Source: Clostridiales bacterium COT073_COT-073
GTDB taxonomy: Bacteria; Bacillota; Clostridia; Lachnospirales; Vallitaleaceae
Assembly (NCBI GenBank): GCA_003858485.1
Contig: RQYD01000028.1
Span: 1 to 44,151, forward strand
Direction: 5' to 3'
Length of the DNA stretch: 44,151 nucleotides
This document shows, in pieces, positions 32,422-40,732 of the stretch (positions within the stretch are counted from its first letter, which is position 1; every line of letters starts with the position of its first letter). The notes below the pieces were generated by a model. It was given only the letters and a program-made list of their open reading frames with translations. It did no database searches and had not been told where the DNA came from. Made by a program: the position numbers and the translations under genes.

Positions 32422-34716
32422 CTAGTCTGCTTCTTTCTCTCTTGTCAAATAAATATAAAGATACATTGCTGTAATCGCCTGTTTCCTGTCCTTTTCCTCC
32501 CGAATCCAATCATACATCTGTTTTGAAAAATCTTGATATTTGCTCTTTTCCTCCTCTTTGGCCTCTCCTGTCGGCTCCAGTCTTGCCAACAAATATACCA
32601 ATCTGGCTATATTTATCCTTTCGCTGCTGTTTCGGAATAGCTCTAAAATATTGTATAAGAAATTCTTGCCTCTTTCTTCAGAATGGTCAAAAAAGTGTTT
32701 AATTTTAGCAAATTTATCCTCCATTACTTGCTCTGTAAACTCCTGCCAGTGATAGGCATTTTCTGCGTCAAAAATACTGATTGCATCCTTTCCTTCAAAG
32801 CCCTTGGAATTTTCCTCCAAATCAGCCACTTCTTCTGCCATCACATTGATCGGGAAAGTCGGACTATAAAGACCAATCCCACCGGAAATGGTGAGTCTAC
32901 CCTGACTGAATTTTTGGAATTCATTTCTTAAATCAACCGCCGCTTCAACCACATCATTCCATGCCCCTACTAAAAAGACATCATCTCCGCCGGAATAGAC
33001 AATTGAAATTTGCCGATAATCCCTGCCTGATCCGCAAAGCGCTCGATACTTCGGCTCCTGCACAATCCGATTGATAAAATATTTAAAAAAGAGGGAAAGC
33101 TGTCTGGATAAGGTCGAGCTTCTAGCCAAATTGGAATAAGAACCCTGGCCGTCTTGCTTTTGAAAGCCGGAAACAAAGGTTGTACCTAAATTATCCACAT
33201 CTGCCCGAAACACAGCAATCCTCTCAATTCCCTGTGAATTTTGGGCCAGCTTTTTAAATTCAGACTCTGCCGAATAATCACCTACCCATAGCTTAGTCAC
33301 TGCATCATAACCCTCTACCGACTGATTTTTAATATATTTTCTGATAATCTTTGTTTTTTCGGCTTTTTCTACGGCCAACAGTCGCTTTGCAAATGGCATC
33401 GGCACCCCTTGCTCACTGTCTTTGACTATGGCATAAACATGATTTGAACCGTCTGTCATTACATTATCCACAATATACTGAGAAAAATTTTTGATTTGGG
33501 CACAAATCATACACTCTTCTTCGGCGTTTAAGCTATCCATTCTTCGGCAAATGATGCATTCCCTTTTTTCTTTATGTTTTCTTTGATTCAGCTCATTGAT
33601 ATCCTTCGCCGAATAACGATGCATTTTCTTAGCTGATATTTGTTTGGAAACTTCACGATATAAATTGGAATAATTACCTTGTGGATTATCCAGTAAATCA
33701 TTGGCACTCGCTGCTGCATAACCTGTGCCAATATATAACGCAATGCCGAAAACTTTTAAAAACCATTGATTGACTGCCTTTTCAAAATCACTCACTTTTT
33801 CTTTGACCTTTTCGGTATTGGGCAGCACAAAATAGGAATGACCTCCGCCGGAATAAAGGAGATTGACCCGGCTAAGAGTTAAGCGTTCCAGCAGTTCATC
33901 GACCAAATGCTCCATCAAAATCTCTAAATAAAAGCTTCTGGCACGCAGCCCTTTTAAAGCTCCCTTGCTGCTGATCGTGTAAATAAATTTCTGAATTCCC
34001 GACACGTCCATGGAAAAGAGGGCAAACATTTTTTCCTGATAAAATTGTTCCTCTAAATCCAGAATCTTCTGTTCGGCTTGGCTATCCTGTAAATATTGCT
34101 CAGCACAACTGCTTAATGCTGCCGTTATCTTTACCTGGTCAAAAAGCGAAACATTATTAAGCTCATCACCATAACTGGATGGCAAATAAGAGAAGTTTTC
34201 TTCCAGTAAGCTCAGCAATTTATCAGCCAAACATTCATCTTTCATGGCTGTTAACAACGCCGCCTGCAGATCTGAAAGCGCCTGCTCAAATACTTCTCGG
34301 TTTTGGTCAGCCGTTATTTGGGGATGAATCGGCTGCCGTTTATTCTTTAATTGAACTGGCGGATAAAAAAAATTCATCCGGCAATTGCCCGTGTCTTTTG
34401 GGTCATTTCTTAAATTAACAATGTTAAAAATACTGGCCAAGGCCAGTTGAAAATACTCCCGACCCGGCTCTGATAATTTCTCTCCAACCCGCTTGCCCGC
34501 TGCTATTTTTGTTGCATAGTAAAGGATTTTACTTCTGTTGCTCTGATGAGCAGGTAAATCTTTCCAATCACTGGCAAGAAGTTTGATCAATTCTCCATGC
34601 TCGGCTGTCGGAAAAATCTCTTCCAGCCGATATTCCGGCTTGGCTAACTGCCTGGCCAACTGAGCGATCCCATGCAATAAACTAGCTGTGATAAATTCTT
34701 GCTGAATTTTTTCCAC
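32422..34716 (-). CDS. cas10: Cas10/Csm1 large subunit with intact cyclase and degenerate HD motif
   Basis: Target-activated enzyme that makes cyclic oligoadenylate from ATP. The second palm domain keeps IVYSGGDDVFLVG (Gly576-Asp579), and a zinc-finger-like CxxC...CxxC lies at 387-405. The first palm begins FSMDVSGIQKFIYTI near 234. The N-terminal HD nuclease site, normally LLHDIGK, reads LLHGIAQ: His15 is kept but Asp16 is Gly and Lys is Gln; IADNIAAG-type follow-on residues are also changed (YATKIAAGKR, 67-76). ssDNA cleavage is therefore probably lost. The GTG start was chosen for its AAGGAGG and because it puts the motif at residues 15-16 as in relatives. The 764-residue length is normal. 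The start overlaps cas6 by 35 bp. Confidence 0.96.
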   Translation of the reverse strand: MEKIQQEFITASLLHGIAQLARQLAKPEYRLEEIFPTAEHGELIKLLASDWKDLPAHQSNRSKILYYATKIAAGKRVGEKLSEPGREYFQLALASIFNIVNLRNDPKDTGNCRMNFFYPPVQLKNKRQPIHPQITADQNREVFEQALSDLQAALLTAMKDECLADKLLSLLEENFSYLPSSYGDELNNVSLFDQVKITAALSSCAEQYLQDSQAEQKILDLEEQFYQEKMFALFSMDVSGIQKFIYTISSKGALKGLRARSFYLEILMEHLVDELLERLTLSRVNLLYSGGGHSYFVLPNTEKVKEKVSDFEKAVNQWFLKVFGIALYIGTGYAAASANDLLDNPQGNYSNLYREVSKQISAKKMHRYSAKDINELNQRKHKEKRECIICRRMDSLNAEEECMICAQIKNFSQYIVDNVMTDGSNHVYAIVKDSEQGVPMPFAKRLLAVEKAEKTKIIRKYIKNQSVEGYDAVTKLWVGDYSAESEFKKLAQNSQGIERIAVFRADVDNLGTTFVSGFQKQDGQGSYSNLARSSTLSRQLSLFFKYFINRIVQEPKYRALCGSGRDYRQISIVYSGGDDVFLVGAWNDVVEAAVDLRNEFQKFSQGRLTISGGIGLYSPTFPINVMAEEVADLEENSKGFEGKDAISIFDAENAYHWQEFTEQVMEDKFAKIKHFFDHSEERGKNFLYNILELFRNSSERINIARLVYLLARLEPTGEAKEEEKSKYQDFSKQMYDWIREEKDRKQAITAMYLYIYLTREKEAD

Positions 34717-35461
34717 TTTGCTTTCCTCCTTTTATCATTTTTAAAGCTCCCATGCCAATCGAGCATTTAATTCCTATTCCACTGAATTCGCCGAATTCAA
34801 ATAATGTATTGGCAAAATTGACCATGGTTTGCGGACCGCTTATTTTTAAAGTAATTTTGCCGACAAAGCCGGGGATCTTAACACCTTCCAAGTAAAAATA
34901 GGTGCTTCTCAACTGATAATGTACCATTTTCGTGTATTCGGTCAATTGTTCTAAAGTTTCATAATCGACACTTTCAAATTGCTCTGATACAATATTATAT
35001 TTATTCATCAAACTTTGATAAATTAAAAATATTTCCGGGAAAAAGAAATATTCTCCTCTTTGCTTAAAAGCAGCCGGCGTAATAAACTCCAGCGAAATTA
35101 GCCGACTTTTATTTTCACCTGTAAAAAATGAAAAAAATTCTTTTTTTTCAATACATTTTCTCTCTACCTCTTTCAAGCCAATATCCATTTTTTTATGTTT
35201 AAGGGTAATAACCTGCAAATGATCAAGGGCTTTTTCAATAATTTCCTGATAGGCAGCGGTTGTATAAGTAGAGATATTCCAATACCAGGCATTATCTGAT
35301 AATTCCAAATATTGAGTAAAGGGCTTTAAAGCCGATAAATGAAGATAATCGGCATATTCACCTGAAATTCTTTCCATTAACGCTCCATGAAAGAGCGATG
35401 ACATCCCCAGGGAAACCTGCTCCTTCTCAACTAATAACTGAAATTTTATCTTTGCCAGCAT
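34682..35461 (-). CDS. cas6: Cas6 pre-crRNA endonuclease
   Basis: Cuts the array transcript within repeats, leaving the 8-nt handle. 259 residues in two ferredoxin-like halves. The C-terminal glycine-rich loop GEFSGIGIKCSIGMGAL near 230-246 is the family hallmark. The start was set at ATG 35461, which has GAGGTG at proper distance; a GTG two codons earlier lies inside that site. First gene of the Csm operon, with the promoter at 35511-35539, and its end overlaps cas10. Confidence 0.94.
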   Translation of the reverse strand: MLAKIKFQLLVEKEQVSLGMSSLFHGALMERISGEYADYLHLSALKPFTQYLELSDNAWYWNISTYTTAAYQEIIEKALDHLQVITLKHKKMDIGLKEVERKCIEKKEFFSFFTGENKSRLISLEFITPAAFKQRGEYFFFPEIFLIYQSLMNKYNIVSEQFESVDYETLEQLTEYTKMVHYQLRSTYFYLEGVKIPGFVGKITLKISGPQTMVNFANTLFEFGEFSGIGIKCSIGMGALKMIKGGKQSGKNSARIYHS

Positions 35462-35510
35462 AGTCACCTCGTATATAAAATCAGATCGTTTTTAAGCTTT
35501 TTTTATATAT

Positions 35511-35539
35511 ATAGTATCGTATTATATGCCCTTATTCAA
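35511..35539 (-). promoter_or_regulatory. Promoter of the cas6-csm operon
   Basis: Minus strand TTGAAT (35534-35539), 17 bp, TACTAT (35511-35516), about 50 bases before the cas6 ATG. Confidence 0.65.
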
Positions 35540-35636
35540 TAGTTAAATTTTTGATTTTATCTTTAAATTTTCTGCTTCCATGCTTTATTTCAGACTTAGG
35601 TAAAAAATATGATTCTTTTTTTAATTTTTTAGTAAA

Positions 35637-35800
35637 ATAATACCAGCTGCCTGACTTAGATAAAATCATCCATATCAAGCAGCTGGCGCTGTTTAAAAAG
35701 TCTTATTTTTAATTAAAGTTTTATTTTTAATTGGCATTTTTAGGCGGGATGATCTGAACTGCCGCTGCCCGTAGATCTTTTTCCGAGCCGGGATTTAAAT
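35637..35800. repeat. Direct repeat copy A, left of the AbiE remnant
   Basis: 164 bp nearly identical to 37031-37176 apart from about ten substitutions and an 18-bp insertion. It contains a stem (CAGCTGC with GCAGCTG). On the minus strand it carries the end of a reading frame, NPGSEKDLRAAAVQIIPPK and a short tail. In this copy the frame continues upstream as LVFMACYL, so it is the 3' part of an unidentified gene. The stretch 35540-35636 holds nothing recognisable. Confidence 0.8.
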
Positions 35801-35845
35801 AGCAGGCCATAAATACCAAATCCTTATCGCCGGTACAGTTACTTA

Positions 35846-36195
35846 TCAACGGGCATGACGCTCTTGCGTTTTTCTACTACACTTCCACAGCGCCATAGGA
35901 TGTTGCTCTACTCTTGATAGCTGTTTTGGTGTATCAAACAACAACTCCGGCTTATATTCTCCTTCAGCAAATGCCCTCCAAAATGACAGGTCCCCCTCCG
36001 GCAGAAGAACTCTTTTCAAATTATAGTTAGGTTAATTGCTGTACCGCCTTTAAGTGCAAGGCTGTCTGAGAGTAGGGGATCATTTTCTATGAACAACAAC
36101 ACATCAGCAAGCCGACACACTTTTTCAAAAGTATCTCTGACAAAACCAAGCTCCTTAGCCTTTCTTCCTAGTGATATACGGTCAAATTGCATCAT
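35846..36195 (-). pseudogene. AbiEii toxin gene with internal deletion
   Basis: The first 58 codons (36195 to 36016) encode MQFDRISLGRKAKELGFVRD onward to LALKGGTAINLTI, the start of an AbiEii nucleotidyltransferase up to its first catalytic motif, then a stop. A different frame (about 36004 to 35846) continues with LPEGDLSFWRAFAEGEYKPE and HPMALWK, matching the C-terminal end of such toxins. The middle (roughly 150-190 residues, including the Asp pair of the active site) is missing. It overlaps the end of the antitoxin gene by 14 bp, as in intact abiE operons. The toxin must be inactive. Confidence 0.8.
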
Positions 36196-36946
36196 CGTTG
36201 CTTACCCCCTTATCAACAAGTTTCTTCAGCTCCTTGGGTGCATACAGCAACCATTTCTCGTGAAAAACAAAATCAGCCTGTTTATCAAACAGGTAAGTTT
36301 TGCTGGCAGATGAATGCGCTTTACATTCTGCGAAAAACACTTCCGATAAGGACATCTCATCCTTAAATGACTCAAGAATATATCCCGTTTTCTGATAAAG
36401 TTGTCCGCGTCTATATACTTCTAATGCCTCAAGCAGTTTTTTTTCATCAAGAAAAGGAATCAACATAAGGCAACGCAGTAATTCTTCCAAGCCGCCAATT
36501 TTTATAAAATCTGCGATGCTGTCTATTACTGTCCGCTCAAGGGAAGTCACACGCACTTTGTTGTTTATTTCCCTAACTCCCACATTGCTGCGCCATACCA
36601 CAGGCTGATAATGCAGTCCGTCATAATCGAAGGGGCGCACTCTCCTTTCCGTTGCAAAATACACATCATAAAACACCTGATTGGCATATCCGTAAAATTC
36701 AAATGCACTATGATGCGATACATAAGCATCATCAGCTATGCGTGATGCAATTTGAAATCGGCTGGGTATTAACTGTTCCGTTTCCATGCTGACAACTGCA
36801 TATAAGTCACGTCGCACCCGCTCGATATATCCTTTTTTAAGATAACTTTTTATCTTCCACTGGGCTGCACTTTCTGAACCCACAATCCGAACCATATCAC
36901 TGTGAGTGAAACAGCGTAGAACAACCAATTCTTTATATAGATCCAT
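36182..36946 (-). CDS. AbiEi-type antitoxin of a type IV toxin-antitoxin system
   Basis: 254 residues: an N-terminal winged helix-turn-helix (about 1-55, including VRIVGSESAAQWKIKSYLKK and ERVRRDLYAVV) that binds its own promoter, then the AbiEi antitoxin domain with YVSHHSAFEFYG and RVTSLERTVIDSI. It appears complete. AAAGGAGG precedes the ATG. Its partner toxin downstream is broken, so this is now an orphan antitoxin or autorepressor. Confidence 0.88.
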   Translation of the reverse strand: MDLYKELVVLRCFTHSDMVRIVGSESAAQWKIKSYLKKGYIERVRRDLYAVVSMETEQLIPSRFQIASRIADDAYVSHHSAFEFYGYANQVFYDVYFATERRVRPFDYDGLHYQPVVWRSNVGVREINNKVRVTSLERTVIDSIADFIKIGGLEELLRCLMLIPFLDEKKLLEALEVYRRGQLYQKTGYILESFKDEMSLSEVFFAECKAHSSASKTYLFDKQADFVFHEKWLLYAPKELKKLVDKGVSNDDAI

Positions 36947-36967
36947 TGTAAGTCCTCCTTTGTTTTT

Positions 36968-36996
36968 ATATTAGCACAAAACAAGAGAAAAAACAA
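36968..36996 (-). promoter_or_regulatory. Promoter of the AbiEi gene
   Basis: Minus strand TTGTTT (36991-36996), 17 bp, TAATAT (36968-36973), with TGC before the -10. Confidence 0.45.
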
Positions 36997-37030
36997 TGGT
37001 TTCGAGCATATTTAAAAATAATCAGGTAAC

Positions 37031-37176
37031 ATAATACCGGCTGCCTGATTTAGATGAAACCATCCATATCAGGCAGCCGACGCTGTTTAAAAAGTCTTAT
37101 TTTTAATTGGCATTTTTAGGCGGGATGATCTGAACTGCCGCTGCCCGCAGATCTTTTTCCGAGCCGGGGTTTAAAT
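37031..37176. repeat. Direct repeat copy B, right of the AbiE remnant
   Basis: 146-bp partner of 35637-35800. Here the stem is a perfect 12-bp pair (CGGCTGCCTGAT with ATCAGGCAGCCG). The minus-strand frame ending NPGSEKDLRAAAVQIIPPK is kept, but a stop codon interrupts it 9 codons upstream, so this copy is a fragment. It begins 33 bases after the lipase stop codon and may serve as its terminator. Confidence 0.8.
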
Positions 37177-37208
37177 TTGAGTTTCCACATCATCTGGAGT
37201 GACAATAC

Positions 37209-38135
37209 TTAAAGCGTTACTCCCAGCCATTCACAATATCCGGCCATGACATGATTTTTTGACCATTTCCAGGTATGAAATATTTTATTATAATTTCTTT
37301 TAAATAAAATGACATGGCCCAGTTTATGATAGATCGTCTTTCCGCCCATGGCCGGACGATAACCAAAAGCCCCCCTTCCTCTGGGACCATAGGTATCATA
37401 ATAATTATAAAAATTCCAAATATTGGGATAAGCTTTGGTGCCGCTAATAGTAAGAGCATTAAGAGAGGCAAAGGTATAACCAAACACTTCTTTACCCCTA
37501 TCCGTCAGTTTGGCTGCCACCAACTGAGCAGCTGCCCCGCCCAGACTATGCCCTAAAATAAAAAATTTTATTTTGGGGTACTTAAATTTGGCCCGGTTGT
37601 GGTGCAAATATTGCTGCAGTCCACACAGCACCTTTTTGGCATAAAGCGTAAAGGCCGTATATGCCGGATAGCCGCACCAATCGATAGTTTTAGCCTTTCC
37701 AACTGTGCCCATAAAATCGGTGATCAGACTTTCCGAAGCACTTTCGGTACCACGCAGAGTCAGTAAAATAAGCTCAAAGCTTTCTCCCTTAATCTGCATT
37801 GGTACATGGGAAATAGAAAAGGCAAAATCAACAGATCTCCGGCCCAGTTTTTCTAATCTGACATTATCCGATCGATAGCGGCATTTAGGATAACTAAAAA
37901 TTGAAATATCCTTAAACTGCAAATCCCTATCCAGGGCAGGTGCCAGGTATCTGGCTGTGCCCAGCTGGCCAATATGGTCATTGGCGGTAGCCAGGATACC
38001 GGCGGCTAACTTCGCCAGATTGTGATTATAGTCCTCCGGACTTTTTAAAAAATCAGCTGCATCCAAATGCACTTCGGCCTTGCCGGAGTTATAATCAGGG
38101 GAATAGGTAAGAATTAATTTCTTTTGATTTTTCAT
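37209..38135 (-). CDS. Lipase class 3 family protein
   Basis: 308 residues, alpha/beta hydrolase with nucleophile Ser197 in FILGHSLGGAAAQL, an upstream LTLRGTES strand-loop, and a C-terminal KNHVMAGYCEWL that supplies the catalytic His in relatives. No signal peptide, so intracellular or released by another route. Such bacterial proteins are generally uncharacterised esterases or lipases. TAGGAAAATT precedes the ATG. Single gene, followed by direct repeat copy B. Confidence 0.85.
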   Translation of the reverse strand: MKNQKKLILTYSPDYNSGKAEVHLDAADFLKSPEDYNHNLAKLAAGILATANDHIGQLGTARYLAPALDRDLQFKDISIFSYPKCRYRSDNVRLEKLGRRSVDFAFSISHVPMQIKGESFELILLTLRGTESASESLITDFMGTVGKAKTIDWCGYPAYTAFTLYAKKVLCGLQQYLHHNRAKFKYPKIKFFILGHSLGGAAAQLVAAKLTDRGKEVFGYTFASLNALTISGTKAYPNIWNFYNYYDTYGPRGRGAFGYRPAMGGKTIYHKLGHVILFKRNYNKIFHTWKWSKNHVMAGYCEWLGVTL

Positions 38136-38304
38136 AATTTTCCTAACTTAATGTTTTATTTAAAGATGCGGTCATTGATTTCTTATTTATTCCAGTATTT
38201 TAAAGGTGAATATGGTTTTTCATCATAAATTCGATGACAAAGAACTTATTTTGCTAAACCATCATCCGAGATCTTACTTTTCCATTGTCCTTATTTTAAG
38301 CTTT

Positions 38305-38333
38305 TTGGCAGAAATCATTTGATTGACTGCCAA
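38305..38333. promoter_or_regulatory. 29-bp inverted repeat upstream of the merR gene
   Basis: TTGGCAGAAATCA pairs with TGATTGACTGCCAA, 24 bp before the -35 of the MerR-family gene. It could be an operator or a two-way terminator. The remainder of 38136-38451 shows only the promoter at 38357. Confidence 0.4.
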
Positions 38334-38356
38334 TATTTTTATTTCCAAAATATTCC

Positions 38357-38386
38357 TTGACCTTTTTTGGAATCATTGTTTATACT
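38357..38386 (+). promoter_or_regulatory. Promoter of the MerR-family gene
   Basis: TTGACC (38357-38362), 18 bp, TATACT (38381-38386), about 65 bases before the chosen ATG. Confidence 0.7.
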
Positions 38387-38451
38387 TAAGATATCATAGA
38401 AATCCGGACATTTTCAATACTAATTTCTATTTTTCAGCAAAGGAGGGAGCT

Positions 38452-39315
38452 ATGTCAGACAATCCGCAAAGAAAATTAAGTATTGGCCAAATGGCAAAAT
38501 TAAATAATATATCGGTTCAAACCTTACGCTATTATGAAAAATTAGGGTTATTGGTTCCAAAATGGGTTGATGAAAACACCAATTACCGGTATTACGATCT
38601 TGAACAATCCTCTACCTTGGATATTATAAAGTATTTAAAAAAAAGTGATTTAACCTTACAGGAAATTCATGATATATTATCCGCTAAAGAAGTAGATATT
38701 AAACAGGTAAATCAATTACTGGAAAAAAAGGCCAGACAAATTGAGTTGGGAATTCATGAGCTTAATTTTAAAAAAGTTGCCATTCAAACCATTATTGACA
38801 GTTTGGAAGCCTACCGGCTGCTGCCGGAAATGGGTACGATTGTACTGGAGCATTTCCCGAAACGTTATGCTTTTATTTATTGCGGAAAAGAAAATTACTA
38901 TCAGAATCCGCCCCTTTATGAGCAAGGATTAATGAAATTAAAAGCCGCTATGGCTAAATATGATCTTCCTCATTTCTATTCTCTCAATCCGGCTTCGGTC
39001 ACCAGAAAACAGTATTTGCAGCCCAATTCTCTTTACTGTGACGAACTTTTTATTTATGTAGATAAACTCTATACCAACAATAATGTTCCGCTGACCGAAA
39101 TCAGTGGTGGTACTTATCTTTGCATTTATTGTAATGATATTCTTTGTGAAGAAAAATACACCTATCAGCTGCTGGATCATATTCAGGAAAATAATTATGA
39201 AATCATTGGAGATTGTATCTCTGAGTCAATTAACGATATTATGTCAATTCGCGATAGTCGTAAAAATTTAATTATTCGGATTAAAATTCCAGTCCGTTTT
39301 CAACATTTTTCTTAA
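38452..39315 (+). CDS. MerR-family regulator with effector-binding C-terminal domain
   Basis: 287 residues from ATG 38452, which has AAAGGAGGG upstream; an in-frame ATG at 38323 precedes the promoter and is rejected. N-terminal MerR winged helix (LSIGQMAKLNNISVQTLRYY, then NYRYYDLEQ), a coiled coil near 75-115 and a C-terminal domain of about 150 residues resembling the GyrI-like effector domains of BltR/BmrR. Such proteins twist promoters with 19-bp spacers; exactly such a promoter precedes the next gene. The ligand is unknown. Confidence 0.88.
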   Translation: MSDNPQRKLSIGQMAKLNNISVQTLRYYEKLGLLVPKWVDENTNYRYYDLEQSSTLDIIKYLKKSDLTLQEIHDILSAKEVDIKQVNQLLEKKARQIELGIHELNFKKVAIQTIIDSLEAYRLLPEMGTIVLEHFPKRYAFIYCGKENYYQNPPLYEQGLMKLKAAMAKYDLPHFYSLNPASVTRKQYLQPNSLYCDELFIYVDKLYTNNNVPLTEISGGTYLCIYCNDILCEEKYTYQLLDHIQENNYEIIGDCISESINDIMSIRDSRKNLIIRIKIPVRFQHFS

Positions 39316-39330
39316 ATATTTGTTAAAATA

Positions 39331-39361
39331 TTGACTCTCTAGCGACAATAGTTGATATACT
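39331..39361 (+). promoter_or_regulatory. MerR-type promoter with 19-bp spacer
   Basis: TTGACT (39331-39336) and TATACT (39356-39361) are separated by 19 bp instead of the usual 17, the hallmark of MerR-activated promoters. A short CTA...TAG dyad is visible in the spacer. It lies between the merR gene and the dehydrogenase gene. Confidence 0.6.
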
Positions 39362-39400
39362 ATATTTAACCAAAAAAATAGTTTCAACAGGAGGTAAGAT

Positions 39401-40450
39401 ATGAAAGTTGTACAAGTTGGCTGTGGAAAAATGTCTGCTTATAGCATGCGCTATGTGTTAGAGAGAAAAGGCGAATTGGTCGGAGCTTATGATGTCAGCG
39501 ACAAAATTATTGGCAAAGATATTGCTGAAATTATTGGCTGTGCGCCAACCGGCGTGACAGTTGAACATATTGATCAGCTGGATGCCTCTTTAAAGCGACT
39601 TCAACCGGAAATTGCAATTATTACCACTAAAAGTTTGGTAGCTTCTATCTATCCAGTGGTTGAGATCCTCGCTAAAAACCATGTAAATGTTGTTTCCATT
39701 TGCGAGGAACTTTTCTACTCCTGGGATTCAAATCCAACGGTGTCTAAAAAAATGGATGATATTGCCAAGGAGTATGGCATTACCATCACTGGCAGCGGCT
39801 ATCAGGATGTTTCCTGGGGCAGCATGGTTACAGCTTTAGCGGCCACAGCAGCATCCATCAAAACGATTCATGGTATCAGCAGTTATAATCTGGAGGACTA
39901 TGGTCTGGAAACTGCTGCTATGCATGGTGCTGGCCTGAATACAGAAGAATTTAAAGAGCAAATCCTGGAAGTCAATAATGTCAGCCAGGAAGAACAAGAT
40001 GCTTTAATTGCCAAAGGCACTTTCTTGCCAGGTTATATGTGGCCAGTCAATGGTTGGGTAGCCTCGGCTTTAGACCTGCATGTAACTAAAATTTCCCAAC
40101 GCGCTGAAGCAACTACATACTCAACGGATCTTTATTCCAACACTTTGCAAAAAAATATTCCAGCCGGTCAGCCAACCGGATTAAGAACGATTGTCACCAG
40201 CGAAACAGAAGAAGGAATTACCATTATTACCGAATGCATTGGCCGTGTTTTCTCACCGGATGAAAAAGATGTCAATGAGTGGATCATCAAGGGAGAGCCG
40301 GATATGCGTTTTGTGATGGAAAATCCGGCCACTGTGGAAATGACCTGTGCCTGTGCAGTCAACCGCCTGCCTGATATTATCGCGGCTGCTCCGGGATACA
40401 TTACTTCCGAAAAAATGCCTTGTTTGACATTTAAAAGAAGGTTTAAGTAA
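39401..40450 (+). CDS. DapB-like NAD(P)-dependent dehydrogenase (2,4-diaminopentanoate dehydrogenase-like)
   Basis: 349 residues with an N-terminal Rossmann fold (VVQVGCGKMSAYSMRY) and a DapB-like C-terminal domain. It resembles 2,4-diaminopentanoate dehydrogenases of ornithine fermentation, but no other ornithine-degradation genes are present, so the substrate is uncertain and may be another amino or oxo acid. ACAGGAGG precedes the ATG. Monocistronic between a MerR-type promoter and a strong terminator, so expression probably follows the adjacent regulator. Confidence 0.75.
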   Translation: MKVVQVGCGKMSAYSMRYVLERKGELVGAYDVSDKIIGKDIAEIIGCAPTGVTVEHIDQLDASLKRLQPEIAIITTKSLVASIYPVVEILAKNHVNVVSICEELFYSWDSNPTVSKKMDDIAKEYGITITGSGYQDVSWGSMVTALAATAASIKTIHGISSYNLEDYGLETAAMHGAGLNTEEFKEQILEVNNVSQEEQDALIAKGTFLPGYMWPVNGWVASALDLHVTKISQRAEATTYSTDLYSNTLQKNIPAGQPTGLRTIVTSETEEGITIITECIGRVFSPDEKDVNEWIIKGEPDMRFVMENPATVEMTCACAVNRLPDIIAAAPGYITSEKMPCLTFKRRFK

Positions 40451-40470
40451 TACTTAGGGCTATAAAAAGT

Positions 40471-40507
40471 ATAACAAAGCGCTGATTTGTGTTCGGCGCT
40501 TTGTTAT
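40471..40507 (+). terminator. Terminator of the dehydrogenase gene
   Basis: Perfect 12-bp stem ATAACAAAGCGC with GCGCTTTGTTAT, 13-base loop, followed by a T-rich stretch. Confidence 0.75.
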
Positions 40508-40732
40508 TTCTGTAACTTTTTTACTAGATTGGAGGTCATAATTTCGACTACATCACTTCCCAATAATATTATTCTGAACTTATTCTCCAAACATCTCACA
40601 ATGCCACCACTTGCAGCATTTGCCCGGAAAAATTTTCCCTGCCATAGGCATCTAAAAAATGTCAACAGCCAATCCTCTTCTAAAGTTAAATACAATAGTA
40701 CTTCTGTGGCAAATCCTTTTTTATGCGGAAAC

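Noticed and set aside
38323-38451. Longer N-terminus for the MerR-family regulator
   Set aside because: The extension begins upstream of the promoter, and the AAAGGAGGG site marks ATG 38452.
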